Positions 25,040 through 35,800 of a DNA stretch of 64,000 nt are shown piece after piece; position 1 is the stretch's first letter, and the number at the start of each line of letters is the position of its first letter. The stretch is from contig DAISJM010000014.1 in assembly GCA_036821485.1 (NCBI GenBank), positions 1 to 64,000 of the forward strand, read 5' to 3'. Position numbers and translations under genes: made by a program. This stretch comes from DAISJM01 sp036821485 (GTDB taxonomy: Bacteria > Verrucomicrobiota > Kiritimatiellia > CAIQIC01 > JAGNIJ01). The notes under the pieces were generated by a model. It saw only the letters and a list, made by a program, of their open reading frames with translations, was not told where the DNA came from and searched no databases.

Positions 25040-26083
25040 TTACGCCGTCGGGGCGTCAGCGGCGGGTTCCGCCTTGGCCTCGGCATCAGCGGCCGGCTTG
25101 GCCTTTTCTGCCTTGGCATGCTTCTCGGCCTTGTGGGCCTTCTCGGGTTTCGCCGCCTTCTCGGCGGGTTCGGCAGCGGCTTCGGCCGGTTCAGACTTCT
25201 CGGCCTTCTCCGCTTTCGCGGCCTTGGCAGCGTCGGCGTCGGCCTTGGCCTTCGCCTTGGCGGCGCGTTCCTTGGCCTTGCGGTCTTCCTCGGCGAGCCG
25301 CGCGCGGGCTGTGGCTTCGGCTTCTGCCGCCTGGCGGCGACGAGCCTCATCCGCTGCAGCCTTCGCGTACTCGTTCTGCGCCTGCTGAACCGTGTTCGCC
25401 ACCGCATCGATCACGAGGCGGACAGCGCGAATCGCATCATCGTTGCCCGGAATCGGATAGTCGATGGCATCCGGATCGCAGTTCGTATCAACAAGAGCAA
25501 TCACGGGAATCTTCAGCCGGTTGGCTTCGGCCACGGCGATCGCTTCGCGCATGACATCGACCACGAAAACCGCTCCGGGCAGACCGTCCATGTCGGCGAC
25601 ACCGTTCAGATTGTACTGAAGCTTCTCGAGCTCGCGACGGAGACGGGCGACTTCCTTCTTCGCCAACTCCTTCATCGTGCCGTCGGCTTCCATCTTTTCG
25701 AGCAGTTGCTTGCGCGCAACACTCTTGTGGATGGTCTGCAGGTTGGTCAGCGTACCACCCAGCCAGCGGTTAACCACGTACGGCTGATGAAGGCGCTCGG
25801 CGGCTTCCTTCATCGGTTCCTGCGCCTGCTTCTTGGTGCCGACAAACAACACCTTGCGACCGCGCACGACGGTGTCGTAGATGAACTGACGCGCCTTCTC
25901 CATCAGTGCCAGGCTCTTCTCGAGGTCGATGATGTAAATCCCGCTGCGCTCACCGAAGATGTAGCGCTTCATCTTGGGATTCCACCGCTTGGTCTGGTGG
26001 CCGAAGTGCAGACCTGCGTCGAGCAAGTCTTGAACGTTGAGGTCCGAATGGACCGGTGCTGTAGTACTCACTGTCTCCTCCAT
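25040..26083 (-). CDS. rpsB: 30S ribosomal protein uS2 with long Ala/Lys/Glu-rich tail
   Basis: The 347-aa protein is S2: DLLDAGLHFGHQTKRWNPKM near residue 18, NRWLGGTLTN near 105 and IALVDTNCDPD near 190 are diagnostic. The conserved body ends near residue 240. The remaining roughly 105 residues consist of Ala, Lys and Glu with repeated AKAEKAEK-like words, predicted helical then disordered. Bacterial S2 is usually about 240-260 aa, so the tail is unusual. The ATG at 26083 is chosen because MEETVS precedes the conserved region directly; 22 more codons are open upstream. It is co-transcribed with tsf from a good upstream promoter. Confidence 0.95.
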   Translation of the reverse strand: MEETVSTTAPVHSDLNVQDLLDAGLHFGHQTKRWNPKMKRYIFGERSGIYIIDLEKSLALMEKARQFIYDTVVRGRKVLFVGTKKQAQEPMKEAAERLHQPYVVNRWLGGTLTNLQTIHKSVARKQLLEKMEADGTMKELAKKEVARLRRELEKLQYNLNGVADMDGLPGAVFVVDVMREAIAVAEANRLKIPVIALVDTNCDPDAIDYPIPGNDDAIRAVRLVIDAVANTVQQAQNEYAKAAADEARRRQAAEAEATARARLAEEDRKAKERAAKAKAKADADAAKAAKAEKAEKSEPAEAAAEPAEKAAKPEKAHKAEKHAKAEKAKPAADAEAKAEPAADAPTA

Positions 26084-26211
26084 GGCTGTCCCGGCACACT
26101 TGCGCGGCCGAGAAATCCGCTTTGGCCCCAACCGGAGAAGCCGGGGCACTCGCTTCCGCCCCGTAATGGCGGGGCTTAACCAGCATTGCTCCCAGGAGAA
26201 ATGCGGGGGCG

Positions 26212-26239
26212 ACTATAACAGGGAAGTCCGGGGTGACAA
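26212..26239 (-). promoter_or_regulatory. Promoter of rpsB-tsf
   Basis: On the minus strand TTGTCA (26239-26234) and TATAGT (26217-26212) are 16 bases apart, five of six matches in each box. Transcription starting near 26205 would give a leader of about 120 bases containing GC-rich hairpins such as GCCCCG/CGGGGC, a plausible site for S2 autoregulation (inference). Confidence 0.6.
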
Positions 26240-26253
26240 GCCTATTTGGGGCG

Positions 26254-26280
26254 TGAATATTGGATATTCGCTATTCGTGA
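26254..26280. repeat. AT-rich stutter words upstream of rpsB
   Basis: The words GAATATTGG, GATATTCG and CTATTCG follow one another between the rpsB promoter and the kinase gene end. Related words (CCAATATCGAATAACC) occur at 59047-59095 near the metF end. Confidence 0.35.
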
Positions 26281-26313
26281 TGAGGAACAGGAAAGCGGGT
26301 AATGGACCGGAGA

Positions 26314-27846
26314 TCACTTCTTCCGCGTATCAAGAATGTCGCGCACTTCGCGCGCTAACTTGCTGCGGCTGAACGGCTTGGAGAGAAAGCGTGCGCTGGA
26401 TACCTTGAGCAGGCGTTCGGCCGTCTTCGGCGTGAAGCCGGAGACAACGAGGATGGCGACCTTCGGATTAATGCGCACCAACTCGCGATAGACTTCCTCG
26501 CCGTTCACATACGGCATGACCACATCGAGGACGACAAGATCGATTTTCCCGTGCTGCTGCTTATAGAGGTTGATGGCTTCTTCGCCGCCGGACGCGGTCC
26601 AAACCGTGTAGCCGGACTTGTGCAGGAAGCGCTGCATGATTCCGAGGGCAAGCGGGTCGTCGTCAACCGCGAGAATGGTTTCCGAACCGCCCGGCACAGG
26701 CTGCTCGTCCCGGTCCTCGACCACCGGGGATTCCGGTTTGGCCGTCGGCAGATACAGGCGGAAACAGGTTCCAAGCTTGGCCTCGGAATATACCGTGACC
26801 CAGCCGCCCATCGCGCGGATCGTGTGCTGGACCACGCTGAGCCCCAGGCCCGTCCCACCCTGCTTGGTGGTGAAGAAGGGCTCGAAGATGTGCTGCTTGA
26901 CCTCGGCGGTCATGCCGTGTCCCGTATCGGTCACGGACACCGTGATGTAACTGCCCGGCATCCGGTCCGGCCACTTCTCGAGGTCTTCCTTCTCAACATG
27001 CACCACGTCGACTTCGATCGAAAGGTTGCCGCCCTCGGGCATCGCATCGCGCGCGTTGAGGCAGAGATTCAGCAGGGCGCGATAGAGCACCGAAATGTCC
27101 GTATGCACACGCGGAAGCGACGCTTTCTCCGGGGCGAAAAGTGAAATCGTGCGCGGCAAGGTCTTCTTCAACACCGCCACCACATCGCTGATGACGCTTT
27201 GGATGTCGATGTCCTCCATCCGGGGCGCATGCTGGCGCGTCACGGACAGCAGCCGGCCGGTGAGCTCGTTCGCAGTCTGCGAAGCTTCGAGGATCTTGGC
27301 GATGTCCTTCTGATAAGGCTGTCCAGCCATCTGATCCTGCAACAGCGACGCATAGGCCATGATGACGGTCAGGAGATTTTTGAATTCGTGTGCGATGCCG
27401 ATGGAAAGGTTTTCAACCAGTTCCATCTGCTGCGACTGGACGACCTGCTTCTCGAGGGATCGCTCCCGGCTGACGTCGCGCGCAACCACCATCGTACCGA
27501 GTTGCTGCCCCTCCGAATCGGTCAGCGTGACCGCGCGCATTTCGATCGGGATCGCATGGCCATCGTCGGAAATGCAATTGGCTTCGCCCGCCCAGTGCCC
27601 GTCCTTCTCCGCGATGTGCATCACGTCGGTGACCGTGAAGCCGCCCTGGAATTGGATACGGCCGCCCATCTCGGCTGCCTGATCCAACATCATGGACGGG
27701 TGAATACCCATCATCCGGCCCATGGCCGGGTCGGCGTAAATGATCTTGCCCTTGGCATCGACGATCATCACACCGTCATTCAGGAAGTCTAAAGCCTTTA
27801 TAGGCAGGGACTTTTCGCGGATGGGCTGCTTAGATTCGTTCGCCAC
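26314..27846 (-). CDS. Hybrid histidine kinase: PAS, HisKA, HATPase and receiver
   Basis: The 510-aa soluble protein has a PAS domain (about 14-130), a phospho-acceptor H-box in IGIAHEFKNLLTVI near residue 152, and ATPase boxes N (LNLCLNARDAMPEGG near 265), G1 (DTGHGM), F (FEPFFTTK) and G2 (GTGLGLSVV). A C-terminal receiver follows (about 390-508), with phospho-acceptor Asp in VVLDVVMP and Lys in LSKPFS. No transmembrane segment is visible, so the PAS domain should sense a cytoplasmic cue. It starts with GTG at 27846, with CGGAG upstream. No response regulator with an output domain is adjacent, so the partner is elsewhere. Confidence 0.93.
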   Translation of the reverse strand: MANESKQPIREKSLPIKALDFLNDGVMIVDAKGKIIYADPAMGRMMGIHPSMMLDQAAEMGGRIQFQGGFTVTDVMHIAEKDGHWAGEANCISDDGHAIPIEMRAVTLTDSEGQQLGTMVVARDVSRERSLEKQVVQSQQMELVENLSIGIAHEFKNLLTVIMAYASLLQDQMAGQPYQKDIAKILEASQTANELTGRLLSVTRQHAPRMEDIDIQSVISDVVAVLKKTLPRTISLFAPEKASLPRVHTDISVLYRALLNLCLNARDAMPEGGNLSIEVDVVHVEKEDLEKWPDRMPGSYITVSVTDTGHGMTAEVKQHIFEPFFTTKQGGTGLGLSVVQHTIRAMGGWVTVYSEAKLGTCFRLYLPTAKPESPVVEDRDEQPVPGGSETILAVDDDPLALGIMQRFLHKSGYTVWTASGGEEAINLYKQQHGKIDLVVLDVVMPYVNGEEVYRELVRINPKVAILVVSGFTPKTAERLLKVSSARFLSKPFSRSKLAREVRDILDTRKK

Positions 27847-27896
27847 AGTAATTGCTCCGGTAACGGCAACGCCTCCTCGGAACGAACAACTCCTTA

Positions 27897-27926
27897 TATA
27901 TAGCAGTGCAATGGCATGCGCGTAAA
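27897..27926 (-). promoter_or_regulatory. Candidate promoter of the hybrid histidine kinase gene
   Basis: TTTACG (27926-27921, minus strand) and TATATA (27902-27897) are 18 bases apart, within an eight-base TATATATA run about 50 bases upstream of the GTG start. Confidence 0.4.
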
Positions 27927-28020
27927 GGGCACCCCTCGCCTATTTGAGAATGCCACATTCATCTTCGAACTCCGCTGAACGATACTTCCCGCCTGAACCC
28001 CAACATCCCGCGTTGCTGTT

Positions 28021-28054
28021 TTGACATTCCAGCCGAGCGAGTGTAACGCTTTAC
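28021..28054 (+). promoter_or_regulatory. Candidate promoter and operator of the amylase gene
   Basis: A perfect minus-35 box TTGACA (28021-28026) is followed after 17 bases by a poor minus-10, TAACGC (28044-28049). An imperfect palindrome GTAACGCTTTAC (28043-28054, 10 of 12 symmetric positions) covers the minus-10. A weak minus-10 under a palindrome suggests a regulated promoter. The start codon is about 75 bases downstream. Confidence 0.35.
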
Positions 28055-28129
28055 TTGGTACGGTGGTGATCCCGTTCCAGCGAACTTCTTCCAAAGATGA
28101 TCCCCTGCATGACGAGTCGGAGGTGCGAT

Positions 28130-31100
28130 ATGAAAAAGCTGATTCTATTCCTGTTGCTCTTGGCGCTGATGACACCGCTGTCACACGCGGAGTCCTACCG
28201 CGGGGAGATGAACGCCTGGCAAACCAACTGGATGACCCAGGACACCGACTTCGGCAACATCTGGAAAGTGTCCGTGACGTCTTCCGCGGCGGACGCTTCT
28301 TCGACGTTCAAGTTCGATCAGAGCGGCAACTGGAATCCCCAGTGGGGCTACAAGGCTGCCTATGCAACCAATGCCGTTGCCAATTCAACCATCGGACAGT
28401 CGCGCATCAACGACGGCGGTGATCCCACCGACCTGTCCTTCGCGGCAAGCAACGGGTGGCGCTACACATTTTGTCTGAAGGGCGAGGCAACCTGGTGGGA
28501 TCGGCCCTATGCCGTCATGGGAACGGAGGGCGATCCTGTCTCGATCGCCGCCGCGTTCGACAACCATGTTGCGGCAGGCACCAATGCCGTCACGGTGTCA
28601 CTCCAATTGAGCGCAGCCAGAAGTTCGCAGGAGAATGTATGGGTCCGCTACACCACGAACGGCTGGACGACCAGCCGGCTCACGGCCTTGGCCACCGGCA
28701 GTTCGACCAACTACTCCGCCACCATTCCGGCCTGCTCCACCGGCACGGTTGAGTATTACGTCCTCACCTCGACGATGCCGTCCAACATCATTACTGCTGA
28801 CTTTGACCTGTGCACGTTGCGAGGCAAGAAGCCTGGAACCACCAACTACCTGTATTACATCGGCGGCCCCACAGCCCATCTCGGCAACTGCTGGCACATC
28901 CCGACCAACGTCGAACCGTTCACCGCGACGATGCGCAATCCGTCCGGCGAACCGTCCACCAACCAGGATGTCTACGTCTATAACGGCAACCAGTATCAGG
29001 GCACCGGCAACCCCGGCGATCAGTCCGGCGGCACGCTCTACCACCGTCTCGTCGGCTCGGGAACATGGCTCTCCACGAACCTCTCGTACGACACCGTCGA
29101 CAGCAACAACAAGTACTGGAAGTCCGTGATCCCTGCCGGCACCTACGGGAAGACCAACGAGGTCGAGTACTACCTGTCCGTCACCTACAACGATCACGAC
29201 ACCACCTTCATCGGCACCACTGACGGCGGCGCTTCAAGTCTGACCTATGCCTCGGAAGCTTCCGCCCAAGCCAACACATTCCGCTTCACCTACTCCGGCG
29301 AGGGCTCTTCGTCGGCCGCCTGGGTCTGGCATGCCGACAACCGAGTCACCCTCGGCTCCAACGTCCAGTGCTGGGTCAAAATCGGCTACGCCGAAGGCAT
29401 CGGCTCGAACCGCTGGGTGGATTACGCCGCGATCTATTACACCACCAACGGCGCCGACCCGCAGGGCTCGCACGGGATCGCCACCAACGCTTCCACCAAA
29501 GTCCAGATGATGGCCTTCGACCACATGGAGGAAGACAGCTACCCGAGCGCCGACGCGATGTGGTGGGCGGGCATGCTGACCAACATCGAAGACTACGTTT
29601 CAGTGAGGTACCGCATCGGCGCCTACAAAACCACCAATGGCGTCGAACGCTTCGCCGATTACGGCACATCCGGCACCGACAACAACATCTTCTCCTTCTC
29701 GCTCGGTACCACAGGCTCCGTGCAGCTTGCCGTCAGCGGGAAGAACGCCGATTACACCACCACCAAGTTCTTCATCGACGAAATCGCCGGCGAGACGCAG
29801 ACCCTCACCGTCGTCTTCACGCCCGGCGCCGCCAACGTCGACAAGGCGGAGGTCTTCTGCAATCTGAACCGGCGCGATCTCTGCGACGTGGATTACACCA
29901 ACGCCCTGATCAGCGGCGACGGCTACCCCGACGGCATCCAGCCGCCCGACGGGAACTTCATCACCACCAACGATACCGGAGCGTACTACACCGCGTTCCC
30001 GATGACCCCGATCGGCGGCGGGCAATACGTGTGGACCGGCCGCGTGAGCAAGACCGGCGCTTACCGGCTGACCGCCCGCTTCACCACCAACGGCATGGCG
30101 GCCAACACGTGGCACTGGTACTCCTCCGGCGGCCGCCGCGATCACGCGGTCGTGGTTTCCCCCCGCAAGGTACACGACCTGACGATGTATGAGTTGAACA
30201 CGCTGACCGTCGAGGCCACCGAGAGCACCGAAGGCGCCCGCAGCACCTTCGTCGACCTGCTCGGCGCGGCCGATGGCGACACCGACGGGTTCGATCCCTT
30301 CAATCTCGACTACCTCAATTTCATCCAGGCCAATTGCCTGTGGTTCCAGCCCATCCATCCCAACGCGCAGGAGCGCAAGGACGTCTACACACCCGGCAGC
30401 CCGTACGCCACGCGCAATTACTTCGCCGTGTCGAAGTATTACGGCAGCGCGACCACCGAGGAGAGCGCGCTGACCGAGTTCACCAACTTCGTCGCGAAGT
30501 GCGACAGCTACACCGGCTCCGTCGGCACCGTCAACGTCATGCTCGACGGCGTGTTCAATCACACCTCGTGGGATGCGATCTTCGGCGAACCCGGGGTGAC
30601 GTTCAGTTTCTGCACCAATGCCAACGACCGCATCGGCTGGTTCAAGCCGGGCTGGTACGCGAACTGGCAGGACTATGGCTCCAACGCGACCTACTACCAC
30701 AGCGCCTACTCGAACGACATCGCCACCGCGCCCGACCGCGGCGATTTCGGCAAATGGTTCGACGTGGCCGAGCTCTATTTCGGCAAGTACTCCGCGCTCG
30801 TACGGCACAACCCGGATAACAACGGCGACTACCTCAACGAGGATGATGTCTTCGACTTCGCCGGCATGACCGCGGGCAACGAGAAGGACCTGTGGAAGTA
30901 CATGGCGTACTACACCGAATTCTGGCTCAAGAAAACCGGCCATTCCGGCACCAACACCTGGGTGCAGGCCAACGACGACAAGGGCATCGACGGCCTGCGC
31001 TGCGATTTTGGCCAGGGCCTCCCGCCGCAACTCTGGGAATACATCATCAACCGCACGCGCCGCATGAAGTGGAACTTCGTCTTCATGGCCGAAACACTCG

Positions 31101-32689
31101 ATGGCGGCAAGCCGGGCTATCGCTCGAACCGGCATTTCGACGCGCTCAATGAAAACATCGTGTTCCAGTTCACGCAGAACCACATCAACGATTCGTGGGA
31201 TGTCCGGCAGGCGCTCGAGGACCGTCGCACCGCGTACAGCGGCGGCACGATCCTGCTGAACCTGACCTCGCACGACGAGGTGCTGCCCGACAACGACGCG
31301 TGGCTCGTCGCCTCCCGCTACGGGGCATTGTCATCCGTGGACGGCATTCCGATGATCTTCTACGGCCAGGAGCAGGGCATTCAGAACTACAACAGCGATC
31401 CGCTCTACTGGTACTACGACGGGTTTCGCACCGACCATGAGGAGAATTTCGGGAAGTACATTCCGAACTTCAAGCAGTGGAACCAACTCATGGTCTGGTC
31501 CAACCCGCCGCCTAACGCCGAGGGCCTCGCGCAGTGGTACGGCCGCGTCAACTGGGCACGCCACAACAGCCCCGCGCTCCGCAGCCAGAACCGCTACTTC
31601 CTCAGCAAGGTCGGCGGCGGCGACGAGGCACGCATTCTCGCCTCGGCCAAATACGAGACGGCTTACGCCTCGCCGTCGAACAGCGACGTCGTCCTCGCCT
31701 TTGCCCTGATCTTCCGGCACGGCGAGGCTCACACCGGTGCCAGCGCGACCTACGACCTGCAGGGCGCATGGAGCCTGCTCGGCATGAACACCGGCAAGTA
31801 CTACAACGTTCGCAATCTCGCCTCCAGCGACGCCGGCACCTACCTCTGGCCGAGCAACAAGTCCGGCGCCGAGTTGTACAACAACGGCCTCTGGGTCAAC
31901 CTCCCCGGCGGCACCGTGAATGCCATCACCAACGACGGCGAACTCGTGCAATACCTGAAGCTGCAGGAGTTCGATGGCGGTAACCATGCGCCCGTTCTCA
32001 CCGTCCCCGGCCCGCACACGCTGCCGGTCGGCTCGTCCACCAACTTCAATGTCACGGCAGCGGATGACGACAGTGACACGGTGGTCATCTCCAACCCCAC
32101 CGCGCCCGGCGGTGCAACGTTCAATGGCACGACATTCTCGTGGACCGCCGGCACAGCCGATGTGAATACCACCAATCTGCTTGTCTTCGTCGGTAATGAT
32201 CAGAAGGGCGCCACCAACAGCTGGGTGACGAACACCACGACCATCGTCGTGCCCTTCGATTGGAACAGCAACGGAATCGGCGACGATTGGGAGTGGAATA
32301 ACTTCGCCAACCTGACCAACGGCGCGGCGGGCGACAACGACAACGATGGCGCCGACAACTACAGCGAGTATATCGCGGGCACTGACCCAACCAACAACGC
32401 CTCGTACTTCCGCGTCACGAACATCGTCACATCCGGCGGCCAGACTAACCATCTGATCCGTGTGCCAACCCAGCCGGGCCGGCATTACACGATCAACTAC
32501 GCCAGTGGCGTGAGCAACAACGCGGCCTGGCATGGCTTCGGCAACACGAACCTCGGCGTCGGGTCGTGGCTGGAAACCAATACGGTTCCGTCATCCTTCA
32601 CGTTCACCGACGACGAAACGGCCAACACCACAACCGGCGCGCCCACGGACGGGCGCCGGTACTATCGCATCAAGGTGAGCCGCCCGTAG
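28130..32689 (+). CDS. Giant secreted GH13 alpha-amylase-family protein
   Basis: The 1519-aa protein has a signal peptide (1-20), about 650 residues of tandem beta-sandwich domains resembling starch-binding modules, then a GH13 barrel (about 690-1290). The four GH13 regions are visible: LDGVFNHTS near 805, GIDGLRCDF near 952 with the nucleophile Asp, FMAETLDGG near 986 with the acid/base Glu, and TSHDEV near 1045. After the barrel come a cadherin/Ig-like domain, an Asp-rich TSP3/EF-hand-like segment (DNDNDGADNYSEYIAGTDP) and the shared C-terminal module ending YYRIKVSRP. GGAGG lies 7 bases before the ATG at 28130. Extracellular starch or glycogen attack is likely. The stop TAG lies in a GTAG-footed repeat. 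Confidence 0.88.
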   Translation: MKKLILFLLLLALMTPLSHAESYRGEMNAWQTNWMTQDTDFGNIWKVSVTSSAADASSTFKFDQSGNWNPQWGYKAAYATNAVANSTIGQSRINDGGDPTDLSFAASNGWRYTFCLKGEATWWDRPYAVMGTEGDPVSIAAAFDNHVAAGTNAVTVSLQLSAARSSQENVWVRYTTNGWTTSRLTALATGSSTNYSATIPACSTGTVEYYVLTSTMPSNIITADFDLCTLRGKKPGTTNYLYYIGGPTAHLGNCWHIPTNVEPFTATMRNPSGEPSTNQDVYVYNGNQYQGTGNPGDQSGGTLYHRLVGSGTWLSTNLSYDTVDSNNKYWKSVIPAGTYGKTNEVEYYLSVTYNDHDTTFIGTTDGGASSLTYASEASAQANTFRFTYSGEGSSSAAWVWHADNRVTLGSNVQCWVKIGYAEGIGSNRWVDYAAIYYTTNGADPQGSHGIATNASTKVQMMAFDHMEEDSYPSADAMWWAGMLTNIEDYVSVRYRIGAYKTTNGVERFADYGTSGTDNNIFSFSLGTTGSVQLAVSGKNADYTTTKFFIDEIAGETQTLTVVFTPGAANVDKAEVFCNLNRRDLCDVDYTNALISGDGYPDGIQPPDGNFITTNDTGAYYTAFPMTPIGGGQYVWTGRVSKTGAYRLTARFTTNGMAANTWHWYSSGGRRDHAVVVSPRKVHDLTMYELNTLTVEATESTEGARSTFVDLLGAADGDTDGFDPFNLDYLNFIQANCLWFQPIHPNAQERKDVYTPGSPYATRNYFAVSKYYGSATTEESALTEFTNFVAKCDSYTGSVGTVNVMLDGVFNHTSWDAIFGEPGVTFSFCTNANDRIGWFKPGWYANWQDYGSNATYYHSAYSNDIATAPDRGDFGKWFDVAELYFGKYSALVRHNPDNNGDYLNEDDVFDFAGMTAGNEKDLWKYMAYYTEFWLKKTGHSGTNTWVQANDDKGIDGLRCDFGQGLPPQLWEYIINRTRRMKWNFVFMAETLDGGKPGYRSNRHFDALNENIVFQFTQNHINDSWDVRQALEDRRTAYSGGTILLNLTSHDEVLPDNDAWLVASRYGALSSVDGIPMIFYGQEQGIQNYNSDPLYWYYDGFRTDHEENFGKYIPNFKQWNQLMVWSNPPPNAEGLAQWYGRVNWARHNSPALRSQNRYFLSKVGGGDEARILASAKYETAYASPSNSDVVLAFALIFRHGEAHTGASATYDLQGAWSLLGMNTGKYYNVRNLASSDAGTYLWPSNKSGAELYNNGLWVNLPGGTVNAITNDGELVQYLKLQEFDGGNHAPVLTVPGPHTLPVGSSTNFNVTAADDDSDTVVISNPTAPGGATFNGTTFSWTAGTADVNTTNLLVFVGNDQKGATNSWVTNTTTIVVPFDWNSNGIGDDWEWNNFANLTNGAAGDNDNDGADNYSEYIAGTDPTNNASYFRVTNIVTSGGQTNHLIRVPTQPGRHYTINYASGVSNNAAWHGFGNTNLGVGSWLETNTVPSSFTFTDDETANTTTGAPTDGRRYYRIKVSRP

Positions 32690-32750
32690 GGCCAGCGTTT
32701 CGGGCTCCCGGCGACCTCGCGTCGCCGGGGCCAGAATTCTGCCTCCTGCT
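32686..32750. repeat. GTAG foot and dispersed hairpin repeat, copy B
   Basis: GTAGGGCC at 32686 contains the amylase stop codon. CCCGGCGAC (32707-32715) and GTCGCCGGG (32721-32729) form a perfect stem around CTCGC, followed by CAGAATTCTGCCTCCTGC. The layout and the sequence CCTCGCGTCGC then GAATTCTGC match copy A at 69-117, while the stems differ by compensating changes. Confidence 0.6.
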
Positions 32751-32817
32751 GCGTAAGACAGCAGGGAGCTTGTAGACGACGCCCGCTCGATAGATACTGG
32801 AGGCAAGGGAGAAACGA

Positions 32818-35800
32818 TTGCCCATGACTTCCACTTCCAAGGCAGTGCTGTCGGCAGCGGTTTCATCGTGCTTGTTCATGACCACGTTTCTGGCTTCCTG
32901 CACGGTGAAGAAACCGGAGAAGTCGGTGCCCGTCGCTGCCGAGAAGCCGCTCCCGGAACAGATACTCGAACCTTTTGATGCACTCGACGGCTGGAAGCCT
33001 TTCACCGAGGGCGTTCGAATCAGGTCGGAACCCGGCGTCAAGGACAACGCCCTCGCCTTCGACTACGATCTTGGCGATGGACGCGAGTACGTCGTCCTCT
33101 CCAAGGACGTGGATCTCGCGCTGCCGGAGAATTTCATTCTGCGGTTTTGGGTGAAGGGTTCCGGCCCCGCCAACAACCTGGAGTTCAAGCTCATCGACGA
33201 ACGAGCCAACGTATTCGTGCGGAAGTGGGAGAACTTCGCGTTCCCGTCCGACTGGACAAGCCTGGAGATCAAGAAGGATGACATGGCTTTCGGCTGGGGG
33301 CCCAATCCTTCGGCAGAACTGCACACCATCCGTCGCATCGAGTTCGGCGTATCGCGGGCGTCAGGAGGAACAGGCTCGGTCTGTCTCGATGAACTGACGG
33401 TCACAGCGCTCCCAGCCACGGCCATCCGCCGTGTCACGAAATCCGCTACCGCATCCTCCTCGCAGGACACGAATGCCCCACCCTCGCTGGTGATTGACGG
33501 CGACAAGGGCACGCGCTGGAGCAGCACGTTCTCCGATCCGCAGTGGCTCGAAATCGACTACGGCGAAGAGAAGGAACTGATCGGGGTCATCCTCTACTGG
33601 GAGGTCGCCTACGCCAGCGAGTACAACATCCTCGTATCGAAGGATCACACGAACTGGACAACGGCCTTCAGCACGACCACGGGCGATGGCGGCGTCGACA
33701 ACATCGACTTCGACGAGGTACGCGCCAGATACCTGAAGCTCGAATGCACCCGCCGGGCCACAGGCTATGGTCACTCCCTGTACGAAGTGACACCAAAGAC
33801 GACCACGGACCCTTGGGGCGAGGGCGAACCGCCGGACTTCTTTCTGCCGGCCCTGCTGGATTTCAGGACCGACCCGGACAAGACAGGCACTCCGGACACA
33901 GCCGATGGCTGGACGAAGATCAAGGTGCACGAGGCTTGGGAAACGCAAGGGCATCCCGGTTACGATGGCACCGCGTGGTATCGAACCGCGGTCTACATTC
34001 CCACCTCGTGGAGCAATGCGGCACCTTTCATACGGCTGACGGATATTCGCGACCACTTCGATCTCTACGTCAACGGCCGGCTGGCCAAGTCCGGCGATGG
34101 CGCCCGCAAACGCTGTGAAATCGGTGTCGGAACCAACCTCGCGTACGGCGCGTGGAACATGATCTGCATCAGGGTGAACAACACGTCCGGCGACGGCGGC
34201 ATCCTTGGGTCGGTGCTTGTGGCCAAGAGCGAACAGGCGCTGAACGACGGCTTGCTGGTGCAGCTCAAGAAGGATTCGCGGGAGTACTATCGGATGCTGT
34301 GCCGCTTGGAACCGGAAGGCTATTTCCCCTACTGGCTGTCCGGACGACAGGGCTACTGGACGGTGGTCGGCGCCGATGAGGACTTCAAGGAAAGCCTCCT
34401 CTGCCAGGACGGCACCCTCGAACCGTACAAATCCTTCTCCATCTTCCCCTATCTCTACTGCGATGGAAACCTGATCACGCGCGAAGACGTGAAACTGGAT
34501 CAATGGCTGGAGAAAGGCTGCCTGCCGATCCCCTCCGTCGGGTGGAAACATCCGAAGCTCACGATGACCATCACCGCCTTTGGCGCGGGCGAGCCGGGCA
34601 AGGCCACCACCTATATCCGGTACAACGTGAAGAACATCGGTCGCGACCGTCTGGCCGGCAAGTTGTTCGTGGCGCTGCGTCCGTTTGAAATCAATCCGCC
34701 CTGGCAGTGGGGCGGCTTCACCAGAATCGGCAGAATCGAATATGACGGCACGCGGGTTCGCGCCAACGAGTATCAGATCGTTCCCCTGACGCCGCCTGCG
34801 GCCTTCGGCGTGTCCGGCGCACGACAAGGCGGCATCCTTCGCTCCTTGGAAAAGGGCGCGGTGCCGCAGCAAACGAGCATCCAGGATCCCGACGGCCTCG
34901 CATCGGCCGCCATCGAATATACGTACGACCTCGCCGCCGGCGAAGACGCGAGCTTCCTCATCGCAGTACCGTTGCACGACGGATCCCCCGTCATCGGCGA
35001 AGGCCGCACGCCGGACGAGACGAAGCAGGCCTTCAAGGATGCGTCCGAGCAATGCGCCCGGTCCTGGGAATCGCGATTGAGCAAACCGCGGTTCGTGATT
35101 CCTGACGACGATATGGCAAAGACGCTGAAAGCCAACCTGGCTTTCATCCTCGTCAATCGCGACGGGCCCGCCATTCAGCCGGGCTCCCGGGGATATGAAG
35201 CCGCGTGGATACGGGACGGCGCGATGACTTGCGGCGCGCTGTTGAGAATGGGCTACACGGACGAGGTGCGGCAATACCTTGATTGGTATTCAAAGTACAT
35301 CTACGAGGCCGGCCGAGTTCCCGCAATCGTCATCATCGGCCGCAACGAGGTCAATCCGGTCAAGGAGTACGACAGCCAGGGAGAACTGATCTACCTGTGC
35401 CTGCAGTACTACCTCTTCACCAGGGACAAGGCATACTTGGATTCGCAGTGGCCGATGATCGTCAAGTCCCTCAAGTACCTCGAACAGCTCCGAAACCAGG
35501 AACTGCAGAGGACCGCGCCAAACGATCCGAACCCGCCCGACTACCTCGGGATACTGCCGCAATCCGTCAGTCACGAGGGCTACTATCCGGAACCGGGCAA
35601 CCACTCGTACTGGGACGATTTCTGGGCCCTGAAAGGATGGAAGGATGCCGGCACCATTGCAGGCATCCTCGGCAAGACGGGCGAGATGGCCTGGATCCGA
35701 AGTGAGGAGCAAAAACTGCGGAAATCGATCTACGCCTCCATTCCTCACGAGATGAAGCGGCACAACATCGACTACATCCCCGGCTGCGCGGAACTGGGCG

